Shown here piece by piece: positions 21,586-31,660 of a stretch of 64,000 bases of DNA. Within the stretch, counting starts at the first letter, position 1. Every line of letters begins with the position of its first letter. Source of the stretch: Incurvaria masculella (Eukaryota > Arthropoda > Insecta > Lepidoptera > Incurvariidae); assembly GCA_946894095.1 (NCBI GenBank), contig OX335655.1, positions 10,788,001-10,852,000 on the forward strand. Reading direction: 5' to 3'. The position numbers and the translations under genes were made by a program. The notes below the pieces were generated by a model that saw only the letters and a program-made list of their open reading frames with translations, ran no database searches and was not told the DNA's origin.

Positions 21586-22600
21586 AATATTGTATGGTGC
21601 ATATTTTGCAAAATGTTTTTCCAAATTCAGCCCAATTGTTTGAACACCCATGTGGGACCACCTCAAGTTGTGCCGTCTTGGGGCGTGCGAGTCCACGGCA
21701 CTCGACTGTCTGCCGCTTGCCCCACAACGAGCGACGAGATTTATCGTCGCCTCTTTTTCCGAGCGACACAAAAGTCAAGTCGGGCATCGAGCTGAGTGCA
21801 CTTCATTATTTTCCCTTATTTCAGCAATTTACCCAATTCATAACTTGGAATTAATATGGCATGGCGCCGCCTCTTTTGCCCGATTTGGCCCAATTATTTT
21901 AACACCCATAGTGAGGCTCAAGTTGTGCCGTCTTAGGGCGTGCGAGTCGACGGCACTCGACTGTCTGCCGCTTGCCCCACAACGAGCGACGAGATTTATC
22001 GTCGCCTCTTTTTCCGAGCGACACAAAAGTCAAGTCGGGCATCGAGCTGAGTGCACTTCATTATTTTCCCTTATTTCAGCAATTTACCCAATTCATAACT
22101 TGGGTTTAATATGGCAAGGCGCCGCCTCTTTTGCCCGATTTGGCCCAATTATTTTAACACCCATGTGAGGCTCAAGTTGTGCCGTCTTAGGGCGTGCGAG
22201 TCGACGGCACTCGACTGTCTGCCGCTTGCCCCACAACGAGCGACGAGATTTATCGTCGCCTCTTTTTCCGAGCGACACAAAAGTCAAGTCGGGCATCGAG
22301 CTGAGTGCACTTCATTATTTTCCCTTATTTCAGCAATTTACCCAATTCATAACTTGGGTTTAATATGGCAAGGCGCCGCCTCTTTTGCCCGATTTGGCCC
22401 AATTATTTTAACACCCATAGTGAGGCTCAAGTTGTGCCGTCTTAGGGCGTGCGAGTCGACGGCACTCGACTGTCTGCCGCTTGCCCCACAACGAGCGACG
22501 AGATTTATCGTCGCCTCTTTTTTCGAGCGACACAAAAGTCAAGTCGGGTATCGAGCTGAGTACACTTCATTATTTTCCCTTATTTCAGCAATTTCCCCAC
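21586..22600. repeat. 255-bp tandem array, 4 units
   Basis: Units marked by aagttgtgccgtctt begin at 21665, 21920, 22174 and 22429 (spacings 255, 254, 255). The unit includes gcgtgcgagtcgacggcact, gcttgccccacaacgagcga, gacacaaaagtcaagtcggg, cttatttcagcaatttaccc and ggcgccgcctcttttgcccg. The three right-hand units are nearly identical; the first is diverged at its left side. The long frames across it (21650-22168 and 22111-22650) arise because 255 is divisible by three; they lack starts, ends or motifs of a real protein. Confidence 0.85.
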
Positions 22601-24241
22601 TCCGCCCGGCTTCATATATTTGCACACCTCAACTTCGCAGTGGGCGTTAATCTGTCATTTATTACTCGCGGCGAACAATATTTTTTCAGGGAAATATAAA
22701 TCACGAAATGAAAGTAGGGTAGGACGCAAAAAATAAGACGCGATATATTTCTAGAGGAATAAATTTATGTCTGCCGCCCCCCCGCCCCGGTGCGGTCCGA
22801 TGTTGCGTCTACCCGCACTTTTAGCGGATCTCGCGGACGCAGATACAAAGAATATCCGTGATATATTGCGGGTTCGGTGTTGAGGTCAAGTGGGCAAGAT
22901 CTTTATCTCTCCCCCGGATATTCGGTAATATCTTTTTGATAGAAAATTTTCTGTATACAGCGCTAGTTCGGCAAGTCGGAGACGCGAATGTCTGTCTAGT
23001 CGCGTGTAGATTGAGGTGTGAGCGCGGTCTTTGCGAGAAGGGTAAATGGATTACATTTAGAATCGCTTCGCTGCGCTCCCTTTCAGCTGGAGGTGTCGTG
23101 GTGTGGAGCACGAAGTCACCTGTGTTGAATTCACTTTGAATTGTATCATTCGTATATGCGTGGTATTAACACCAAGTGGGGTCGTAGTAATTTTGTGACA
23201 TTTATTAGACTTTTGTTTCGATTACCAGTGTTTAATTGAGACCGTCTCTCTAGTTTCCAAATTGAAGGTGACCGTCTATTCAAAATGGATTGACAAACAC
23301 TTTACCTATCTTACCAATCAATATAAATTCAACCTGTGCTTACCTTCTGAACTAAGGATATGCCTTTATTGCGGAGAATAATTAACATATTAAACACGTC
23401 ACTTTTTGTGACAATTACTGCAGGAACCTCAAATCATCCATACGTTTCACGAATAGTGACGTGTTTACTTGGTGATTCATTTTTAACCAGCGGTTCCGCA
23501 CTCCACACCAAGAGTTGCACTCAAACCATAATATTTTAGTTTTTTCTGCAGGCAACATTTCAAGGGATAGTATAAATGTTCATACTACATGAACTTTTTT
23601 GGCCATACAGCATAGTAAACAGTCTCTAATATAACTTACGTACTCTTACGTACGTAACTCTACAACTTCACGTACTTTCATCTAGTTCACAATTCCATAC
23701 GTTTCTCGTGTATTTTCAGTTCAAGCACATACTTTTCAAGATAATCATTTGAAACGTGTTTCGAACTCCCCAAAAGAAGTCCTCAGTTTCCACTTCAATA
23801 TCATTCGGCAGCCGCACATCACCAACAAGTTCACCGATAAAACTTTTGCCAGCGAGTTCCATAACGCATCAAGAGCGCCGCCCTCCCTCCGCTTCCGCCC
23901 GCCCGCCCACGCCGCGCCGCCCACCGAGCGACTTCTAGCGAATAAATATCCGCTGCATAAACACTCGAGGCTCTGATATCCATGCAAACATTGCCCATCG
24001 CACACGCGGAATAAATTCAACAGTTATCGAGAGATTGTTCTGTGAGATTGACTTGTAGGTTTATCGCGGGGAATATTAAGAAACTACTTATGTATATTGT
24101 CATTTATTTCGGGCTTCACTATATTTATATTTATTGTGCCGAAATTTTATAATTAACTATATCATTTTATGGTTATGGAAGTACTTATAGCTGGCGATTA
24201 CATGAGACATATTATTTTAGGTTTACAGATAAACCGTGTTC
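22601..24241. other. No supported gene; GC-rich patches
   Basis: CpG-rich patches near 22775-23090 and 23870-23930 (cgcccgcccacgccgcgccg) interrupt AT-rich DNA. Short open frames occur on both strands but none has a motif or clear exon borders. Confidence 0.3.
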
Positions 24242-24306
24242 TGCTCACTTATTTATGATGTCTACAGCGGGGTAGACGCAACATCGAGCTAAATAAGTAA
24301 GCTGAA
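24242..24306. repeat. Hairpin carrying a word shared with 22799-22817
   Basis: The arm ctgctcacttatttatgatg then tctac is matched in reverse by gtagacgcaacatcgagcta then aataagtaagctg. The word gtagacgcaacatcg is found inverted at 22800-22815, so both are parts of one small repeat family. Confidence 0.45.
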
Positions 24307-24429
24307 CATACTATCTGAAAATCTATACATATGAATACATAAGAGTCCAACTATAAAAACGAATTTGAAGATAAATGCAGCATTACTTCACGTCACGTAT
24401 AATTGAAAAAAAATAAACATATTGTCAGC

Positions 24430-24575
24430 CTCCGTCAAAATTGTCCGTGTTTCCCATCCAGTTCAATTTAGCCGACCAATATAAGCAAGGTCCTGGCACC
24501 AAGTTCCCATGTGGTGTGTTAGGCTTATATCATGACAGTCGGTTTGGTATTAGCTATCCATTTCAACTACATATA
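24430..24575 (+). mobile_element. SINE 3'-body fragment
   Basis: This carries tcaaaattgtccgtgtttcc, catccagttcaatttagccg, agttcccatgtggtgtgtta and ttagctatccatttcaacta. It starts in mid-body, so it is a 5'-truncated copy. Confidence 0.7.
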
Positions 24576-25250
24576 ATGAGTGTTTTGGATGTATGTATGG
24601 ATCAGGCATTCGGATAGAGCAAATATAAATTAATCCGTTATTACACGGTCGTATTATAAGCCACGTCATAACTCACGTTAGCTTTTAAGATTGTAGAGGC
24701 AAACTGGTCGTATCAGGAAATTTTTGTTGAGCCCCAATTGTTATTTAGTGATGGAGAGAAGAATTTAAAAGGTGTATTATTTCCGGCTTAACTTAGACTT
24801 AATACGAGTCTTCAATTATTTATTATGTTTTCTGTATGTAGCTTATTGCTCACTTATCATCCCCAATCTCCGGATCCGATATGTGTAATCGCCTTTATTA
24901 ATTAATCTATCGCACGATTAAGTCACTACCAAAATAACACGAGACGTGAGTTTACAGGCGCCTCGTTGATGGCAGCCGCTCCAGACGAGAGCATATCAAC
25001 ACCCTAACAGAAAAGGCAGCGGAGCCAACCTAATACCCTAGCAGCAAAGGCGGCGTCGCTTTGGTGCTAGGGTTTTAGGTGGGCAACAGGACACCACCGG
25101 TGTACTTCTCAGTGCGTTAGGATCGTTTGAGATATTTTGCTGAAACTACTGATGCATGGATTCATGATAGCCTAAACTGAAATTCGAATATTCTATTGAA
25201 TGTATCTTGATAGATATTCAATGAACACTTTAATACTATGCAATACAAAA
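24576..25250. other. No supported gene; short direct repeat
   Basis: Near 24985-25070 a short tandem (accctaacagaaaaggcagc / accctagcagcaaaggcggc) is seen. Nothing else is recognised. Confidence 0.35.
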
Positions 25251-25530
25251 AAAAACCGGCCAAGTGGCAATCGGACTCGCACACGAGGGGTTTTGTACCA
25301 TCGTAAAATATTCAACATGCGTTTTCGCACCTTTATAATTTTTAAATTTTACCTATATGTTGTTATAACGGCATAATAAATACACATTCTGTGAAATTTT
25401 CAGCTGCCTACATATTACGGTGCATGAGATACAGCCATGTGATAAACGGACGGCAGGACGGACGGACGGACGGACGGACCCATACCCAATAGGGTTCCAT
25501 TGACACCCTGTGGGTACGGAATCTTAAAAA
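25251..25530 (+). mobile_element. Dispersed repeat, ccaagtgcgagtcggactcg family
   Basis: This copy has a changed signature (ccaagtggcaatcggactcg), the (GGAC)n run at 25449-25480, and a 3' end gggtacggaatctta. It is more diverged than the copy at 6289. Confidence 0.7.
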
Positions 25531-25682
25531 TGTTGGTGTGCACAAGCCATAAGAGAACAATTTTACTATTTGAAAATAAGATTCTAAAGGTTAGTTTGAC
25601 GTTTTGTTTTAATTAAATGTATATTATTGTACGTAATATAAATTACGTAAAATGTATGTTACGAAATAAAAACAGTTTTAAA

Positions 25683-26023
25683 AAACATTGAACCGACTTC
25701 AAGGAGTAGAAGGCGGTACAAAAGCACAGAAGGGGCCCATCATACATTTTCAGATCTACTCTTGTACCGCCTTCTACTTCAGGGTGCTTGGAGTCTGTTC
25801 AATGTTTGTTACTTTTTCACTATTTGTAGTATTTTCAACCCATAGTAGTGGTATTCTTTCCAAACATTTACGAAAGGAACCGCCTGAGATATACACTACT
25901 AATGAGAAAGAAAAATATTCAAATTGGTTGACAGTTTGCGGAGATATCGAGTAATATACTCCCAACAGAAAAACATAAATACAAATTGAGAAACTCCTCC
26001 TTTTTTAAGCCAGTTGAAAATAG
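25683..26023. mobile_element. Inverted-end element (aaccgacttcaa...ttgagaaactcctcc)
   Basis: It starts ttgaaccgacttcaaggagt and ends with the diverged complement cctccttttttaagccagtt then gaaaat. Within it gtagaaggcggtacaaa is matched in reverse by cttgtaccgccttctac near 25763-25780. The frames on both strands between 25688 and 25965 lie in this structure and are not considered genes. Confidence 0.45.
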
Positions 26024-26087
26024 AAAGGTTTATTTGATAAGACCAATAGATATTACATAATATGCCAAGAATCCGCTATGTAGATTG

Positions 26088-26312
26088 GCGTAGCGTGATT
26101 AAATCGGACGCTTAGTTGCATTTAGTACCGTGCTGCCCATGCATACTCACTTGTCTGTTCACCCGGCGAGTTACTTTGCCGGAACGGAACCTACAGTTTT
26201 GGACCATTGATCCAACTTAGAAGGTGGAACATAAAGGGGCGGGGCTTGAACCCATAACCTTTCGTATGAGAAACAACGCCTCCCGCCTTGAGCTACGACG
26301 TGAATTTTACCT
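26088..26312 (-). mobile_element. Second SINE family, tRNA-like head
   Basis: On the - strand, cgtcgtagctcaaggcggga holds an A-box-like TAGCTCAAGGCGG, and aaggttatgggttcaagccc holds a B-box-like GGTTCAAGCCC. The body (ttccaccttctaagttggat, ccgttccggcaaagtaactc) does not match the SINE at 16926. A tRNA gene is excluded because no cloverleaf closes around the boxes. Confidence 0.5.
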
Positions 26313-26529
26313 TTAAATATTGTATCGATTTACGGTCTATCAATGATCCAAAATGACTGACCAGTACCATTTCTCCTAAGGGGGTGTTAGCAACTGATTG
26401 CATTCAGTTCTATAAGGTCGTAACTAGACCATATTTAATTATTTTTTTAAATAAATACAACGAATTTCGATAATAAAAAAAGTACATTTTTCAGTTACCT
26501 ACCTACCTATTCTAGAATATGCCTTTCAG
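26313..26529. other. No supported gene; LINE 5' junction region
   Basis: A short AT-rich stretch with no recognised feature; the LINE fragment that follows starts close to its end. Confidence 0.3.
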
Positions 26530-26990
26530 ATTTGGAGCCCATATCTATAAAAGACATAGATATTTTAGAACGAGTCCAGAGGAGAGCTACAAAAAATATT
26601 GTGCATCTAGAGCATAAAGAATATGAGCAACAGCTAAGGGCACTAAGGCTCACAACTCTTCATGAGCGAAGGCAGCGTGGAGACCTCATCGAAGTTTATA
26701 GGATCCTCAATAATTACTACAGTACCTCCAAACTCAACGAAAACACATTGGTTCACCTTAGAGCACAAAGCCTAAAGCTAAATCACTCTTCCTCAAGGAC
26801 GAATCCCAGAAAATATTTTCTTTGCAACAGAGTTGTACACTCCTGGATCAACTATCACAGGAAGTCATAAGGTTAAAAAAAATATTAGACAAATATAAAT
26901 ATAGAAATAAACTAACACCTGATATGCACGCATCAGCTTATAGGTGCTATAGTGTTATAAACCAAATAATAATAATTATTATTAGTAATG
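26530..26990 (+). pseudogene. LINE reverse-transcriptase C-terminus (CR1/Jockey-like)
   Basis: The frame 26532-26870 reads IKDIDILERVQRRATKNI near its start, then LHERRQRGDLIEVYRILN and LRAQSLKLNHSSSRTNPRKY. This order (LExVQRRAT, RRxRGDLIEVYxIL, RxxSLKL, NPRKxFxxNRVVxxW) is the carboxy-terminal region after the RT of many invertebrate CR1/Jockey-type LINEs. One frame slip near 26850 separates the trailing LSQEVIRLKKIL. The RT palm, endonuclease and ORF1 are absent (5' truncation). The 3' end (gcacgcatcagcttatagg, then aataataataatt) matches the 3' UTR of the fragment at 43236-43600. Confidence 0.7.
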
Positions 26991-27434
26991 GTCCAACCAT
27001 ATTTAAAAGACAAAACTGTAAGACCCCGATGCTTAGATTGCTCAAACGGGGTAATAAATAACTAGATCACAAAACTACGAGGCAATACTCAAGCAGTACT
27101 TCTATGTGCAGGCTTATGTCCTGTGTATGTTTTTAGATTTACACCGTCGCTTTACAGATTGTACAATATGTTACTGTATTCTGTTTCAGAAGCATCCTCT
27201 CAAGGTCGGCGCTCCCGTTGCCTATTTCCGCGCGTCGTAAGAGCCTGAAAATGATGAGCGGCAAGACAGAGAGGCGGCCATTGAATAATGCTCCTTTACC
27301 TCTAACTTAATATTGTAGTCGAGAGAGCTAGCGCCCTAATGGGACCTGTCACAGAGGAAGTATATCAGTGAGGGCACATTTTGAAATTCAATCATCCTTC
27401 GTGGTGCATTGTTGTATTATTCGAATACAAGTTG
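26991..27434. other. No supported gene; shared 27127-27155 word
   Basis: Here tgtttttagatttacaccgt then cgct is repeated at 28939-28964 inside another element. No gene is recognised. Confidence 0.35.
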
Positions 27435-27645
27435 CGGTTCTCGGCTCCGCTGGGGTCAATTTCGTTTTAGATTATCACCCGAACGGAGCCCGGAAAAATG
27501 CGCGCGCGTCGCATCGCCGTCCCGCCCTGATGCTTCGTTTTCTTTTCGACTTGGCTACTAAGGGTCGTAGCCTTCCTCAAGAATTGCCTTCCTATCGAAT
27601 GTGAAAATATTTTTTTCAAATCAGTCTAATCTCCGGCCTTGGCTA
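27430..27645 (-). mobile_element. Decayed Helitron
   Basis: The right part, gtagccttcctcaagaattg and then cctatcgaatgtgaaaatat, matches the 5' region of the large Helitron at 50838-50880. The left part ggttctcggctccgctgggg resembles the usual Helitron 3' hairpin. The terminal CTAG and TC are not intact. Confidence 0.55.
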
Positions 27646-27769
27646 CAGTGGGTCTCACACCAGGCCAGCTAGGTGGCAGATCTCCTTCCTTATATAATCA
27701 TGTTTTTTGTAAAGTTGTATTACTGATTATTGCATGTACATAAATGGTCATGGATAATTAATATCACAC

Positions 27770-28100
27770 TGCTTTCCGCCGACGCACTTGATGTCGTCGT
27801 CCCACCTGGCGGGTGGTCTTCCTACACTCCGTTTTCCTGCCCACGGCTGCCAGTGTAGGACACGGTTACTCCAACGGTCGTCATCTCTTCGGCTGATGAC
27901 CATCCCACTGCCACTTTAGCTTAGTCACCCGGTGTCCAATATCGATTACTTTGGTACGTCGGCGCATTGCTTCGTTACGCACCATATCTCGTAGATGGCT
28001 CGCTCCATTGCTCGCTGGACAACTTTCAACCTTTGGACAGCGGCGACCGTCAGAGTCCACGTTTCACACCCGTACGTGATAACCGGGAGGATTGGTTATA
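27770..28100 (-). pseudogene. RTE-clade LINE, post-RT fragment
   Basis: Translating the - strand gives, with frameshifts, RVTKLKWQWDGH, then DRWSNRVLHWQP and GKRSVGRPPARWDDDIK. The block KLKWQWxGH...GRPPxRWxDD is the hallmark carboxy-terminal region of RTE-type LINEs, as recalled. Upstream on the - strand, VQRLKVVQRAMERAI fits the segment just before it. Several stops and slips show it is dead. No 3' tail is evident. Confidence 0.7.
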
Positions 28101-28791
28101 TTATTCGGGTATTGATTGTAACAGGGTTCAATTCTAAGTGCATTGGCGGCCATGCACCGTACCGACCTTGCCTTCTACTTCTGTAGTAAGTATCGATCCC
28201 GGAGCCACCGGGCCTTAGCCGTGCGTCGTCTCTAGCCGTCATATTGGTGTTTATTCGTAAAATAATCAAACCGGCCGGGCGACTTACGTGCGGGTGAGCT
28301 ACGTACGCCGGTCCGGGTGTGCGCTAACGCGGTTACTGCGAGCTTTTAAGCCATAAATTTGTTATGGAACTAAAATGTGGGCACCTCCGCAACTCGCAAC
28401 CGTTTGCGGTCCGGCGCCGTGGCGACAGCGGGTGGGACCCACGCCGCCGCCGCTGGGTCGCTCCCCGAGCCCATAATTCACGCCCCATTTTGAAGATCTC
28501 ATTTTACCCGACCGAACGTTTCGCAATTGAAGCGAAATGGGCCGAAATTAATGTTACAAAAAAAAGAAGAGTTTCCATTCGTTTCTTGCGGATCATTGAT
28601 TGCCGATCTTCATTGCGACGCAGGTAGAGCGTAAGGTCGAGGTCTTTGATTTATTAATTCAGCGTTTATGTGTAAGTTCAGTGTATAATATAAAAGGCGA
28701 TATTTGTAAGAATCCATTATTTTGATTTCGGGGTTCGCAGCGATCTATCTATTCAATAACACCGTACGGCGGCCGCATACGTTATTATTCT
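28101..28791. other. GC-rich stretch, no recognised gene
   Basis: A CpG-rich patch at 28265-28490 (gccggccgggcgacttacgt, ccgccgccgctgggtcgc) is flanked by AT-rich DNA. An open frame at 28364-28627 (+) has no familiar motif. Confidence 0.3.
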
Positions 28792-29526
28792 GGGAGGTCA
28801 CGACATTTTTGGTCGCGATAAGGATGACTGAATCTGGGTTCACAGGTTAGAGACCAACCCTCTGATGCTAAATATGTCGGTCTGCCTGCGCCAGGTGGTT
28901 GCGTTAGCTAGATTGCTGATATTAATGCTGCTCACATATGTTCTTAGATTTACACCGTCGCTGTAAATAATGTTTTGAAAACTTACGGTTTTCCGGTTTT
29001 CCAGTTACCGTTTGACGAGCCGGGCTGTCAGACGTAACTCCGGGGCAACGAAGTGGCCCTGACGATGCTTCCGTCGTGGGAGGCGAAACATGTCGGCCAA
29101 GCACGGCATTGCACACCGGAAAACCGTAAGTTTTCAAAACATTATTAATGCTGCTGATTAATATACTGATTGTCTGAATATGTTGAACCTATCAGTCATA
29201 CAACCAGTCGGTTTATTAATTAAATACTTAAATATAGCTAAAGTTATGTCTGTAACCTAAATGGCCTGTAACTACGAAATGCAACCAAATAGATTTGTTC
29301 AGTTTTGGTATTACTAAGCAAGTATGTACTGATACTTTCATGCTTCGTTATTTGCGGCCGTTAATCTAATCACATTTTTTTGTCACGATAACTACAATTT
29401 AAGGCGCCTTATTTAAGTAACGCAAATACTTGTTGCAGGCTGACCGGCACATTTAGCATCAGAGGGTTTGTGTATATCACGTTAACCCAGTTTATGTTAT
29501 CGTTACCATTTTTGTCGTGATATTCT
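28792..29526. mobile_element. Long-TIR MITE, family E, with nested insertion
   Basis: The left arm tgggaggtcacgacattttt, aaccctctgatgctaaatat, gtcggtctgcctgcgccagg is matched in reverse on the right by ggctgaccggcacatttagc, atcagagggtttgtg, cgttaccatttttgtcgtga. Arms are about 115-120 bp. The internal part is shared with copies at 38366-38891 and 62434-62982. This copy is longer because of an insert at 28933-29142. Confidence 0.75.
28933..29142. mobile_element. Hairpin-bearing insert flanked by a 13-bp direct repeat
   Basis: The 13-bp word tattaatgctgct is present at 28920-28932 and again at 29143-29155. The 210 bp between are absent from the other family E copies. The insert contains inverted words gttttgaaaacttacggttt and aaccgtaagttttcaaaac. 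Its first 30 bp (ttcttagatttacaccgtcg) are related to 27127-27155. Confidence 0.7.
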
Positions 29527-29894
29527 AGACTAAAGGTAACTCCCCTGGAGACTTGATTATAACAAAATATTTCTTAACCTTTTATAGTTATTGACGCAAT
29601 CAGTTTGTACCAGACAAAACGAGTTTGTACAACGTCTTTATCTACATTCCTCACAATATTATAAAAAAAATATTGACAGCAAATATAAATGACTAACAAA
29701 ACTTACGTGGCCTCTTAATCAAAAATCATCGCTTAACTGTATCTTCAAATGTGAACATTTTGTAGATTCGAATTTTAAGCGAAAACACATATCGAGTTTT
29801 CGAAACGTACACTCGCAATTCAGCTCAACGGAATTACGTCTAATCTAAATTTCCTTTTACGGTCTAAGGGATAAAGCCTTTGATGAAGGACACT
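29527..29894. other. No supported gene
   Basis: AT-rich, nothing recognised. Confidence 0.35.
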
Positions 29895-30745
29895 TATTTT
29901 TATTGGGGTTGCCCGTGAGCAGATGGTGTGCCGGCGAGCGCAAACACTGATCGAGTTGCAAAGCTAATAAGGCTGCTGATGTGAAGCTAGTTCCTAAATG
30001 ACGCTCGCGCAGCTGACACTCGCGGACTTGTACTGCCACAGCGATGGTTGTGACGCGATGTCGATTCAAATATGTCGATCGTAATTATTTGGTTTAGTAA
30101 AGAGGGAAATATGGAAACCTATAGAATTATTATTGGGGTTGCCTGTGAGCAGATGGTGTGCCGGCGAACGCAAGCACTGATAGAGTTGCAAAGCTAATAA
30201 GGCTGCTGATGTGAAGCTAGTTCCTAAATGACGCTTCGCAGCTGACACTCGCGGACTTGTACTGCCGCAGCGATGGTTGTGACGCGATGTCGATTTAAAT
30301 ATGTCGATCGAAATTATTTGGTTTAGCAAAGATGGAAATTTGGAAACCTATAGAATAATAATTAGGGTTGCCCGTGAGCAGATCATGTGCCGGCGAGAGT
30401 AAACACCGATCGAGTTGCAAAGCTAATAAGGCTACTGACTTGAAGCTAGTTCCTGAATGACGCTTCGCAGCTGACACTCGCGAACTTGTACTGCCGCAGC
30501 AATGGATGTGGCGCGATGTCGATCAAAATTATTTGGTTTAGCAAAGACAGAAATTTGGAAACCTATAGAATAATGATTGGGGTTGCCTGTGAAGCTAGTT
30601 CCTACCGTGTTCCTAAATGAAACTTTGCAGTTGACACTCGCGGACTCATATTGCCTCGGCAATGGATGTGACGCGATGTCGATTTAAATATGTCGATCGA
30701 AATGATTTAGTTTACCAAAGACGCTTATATGGAAACATATATAAT
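29895..30745. repeat. 230-bp tandem array, about 3.7 copies
   Basis: The phrase ggggttgcccgtgagcagat begins near 29903, 30135, 30363 and (as ggggttgcctgtgaagctag) 30578. Shared parts are gagttgcaaagctaataagg, ctgctgatgtgaagctagtt, agctgacactcgcggacttg and atgtcgatcgaaattatttg. The fourth unit has an internal deletion joining gttgcctgtga to agctagttcc. The - strand frames across it merely repeat with the unit. Confidence 0.85.
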
Positions 30746-30769
30746 AGTGACTAAAGTAATCATCCTGTC

Positions 30770-31015
30770 TAGCCTACGGGCTACTAGAAAGTTGTCAGGA
30801 GCTTTTTCTAGTCTGTGCTTCCCCCGGCAGGTCAGATAGATTCGTTCTGACCTTTCACCAGCAAAGAGAGCCTGGTATGAATTGTTCGAACAATGCACAA
30901 CTTGGGGTCCTTCAAATATGGTGTGAAGAAGCACCTGGCCGGCAGGCATGGTTTTCGTGGCACCTTTGAAATTTCGAAATCCCATGGGCGTCGTCGGGCA
31001 CCTTAAGAGGTCCTG
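30770..31015. mobile_element. Repeat fragment related to 50095-50190
   Basis: Here cttggggtccttcaaatatg, then gtgtgaagaagcacctggcc, ggcaggcatggttttcgtgg are matched by cggggtcgttcaaacatggg, gtgaaggagaacctggccgg at 50097 and at its duplicate near 54504. It is probably a fragment of the 3' part of a retroelement; the class is uncertain. Confidence 0.45.
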
Positions 31016-31307
31016 TCGTACGCCATATGTATTGCATAGTATTGTACTTATGCATCGATGTCGGTAAGCGATTTGTTTACTCCAACCATGTAAGTTTCCA
31101 TTGGAGAGACGGCTTGTCCGTCCTCAATTCATACACCACATATCACGCAGGCTGAAATGTTGATACATTTTCATGTATGTACGGACGTTTACTCTGAAAC
31201 CGGTATACCGAAAATAAATATTGACGTCACCCATAGAGTAAACTCTGTCCAGTTTGTTTGATCGTTAACGTCCGTACCAAAGTCTATCAAGTAAATTGCA
31301 ACCTGCA

Positions 31308-31660
31308 ACTACAGTTGTGATATTGGCCCAATACGCCACATTCCCGAGGTAATTAGGTGCCATGCCAGGACCTTCACTTTATGAGCACGGTTACATAGGA
31401 TTGGATGGAAGACATAAGGCTTCGACCATCTTTTCACACAATGCGATGGTACGAACCCGGGCGTGCTTAAAACCTACCACCTAGTAGGGGAAAGGGATCT
31501 ACAGTTTTACATGGGTTGCGAACCATGGAGCAGCTCGCATTCGTGACGAAATGCACTTATCCAACTCAGAATGAGAAAAACAATGGAGCATGCGAGGATT
31601 TGAATTCAGACCTCTGGTACGCTAGGCAAGTCCCCGCGCCAATAGGCTACGAGCATGAGC
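31308..31660 (-). mobile_element. SINE, tRNA-like head
   Basis: On the - strand, gtagcctattggcgcgggga is A-box-like and ggtctgaattcaaatcctcg is a weakened B box. The body and 3' half follow as in the copy at 15244-15624 (gcgagctgctccatggttcg, ccatcgcattgtgtgaaaag, gccaatatcacaactgtag). It is slightly truncated at the 3' end. Confidence 0.7.

Noticed and set aside
21650..22650. Two long + strand frames (172 and 179 codons)
   Set aside because: They are made of the 255-bp repeat read in frame, with the same words on the other strand also open. There is no motif, signal or splice context.
29895..30745. CRISPR-like array
   Set aside because: Units are 230 bp with no alternation of short repeat and unique spacer, and the genome is eukaryotic.
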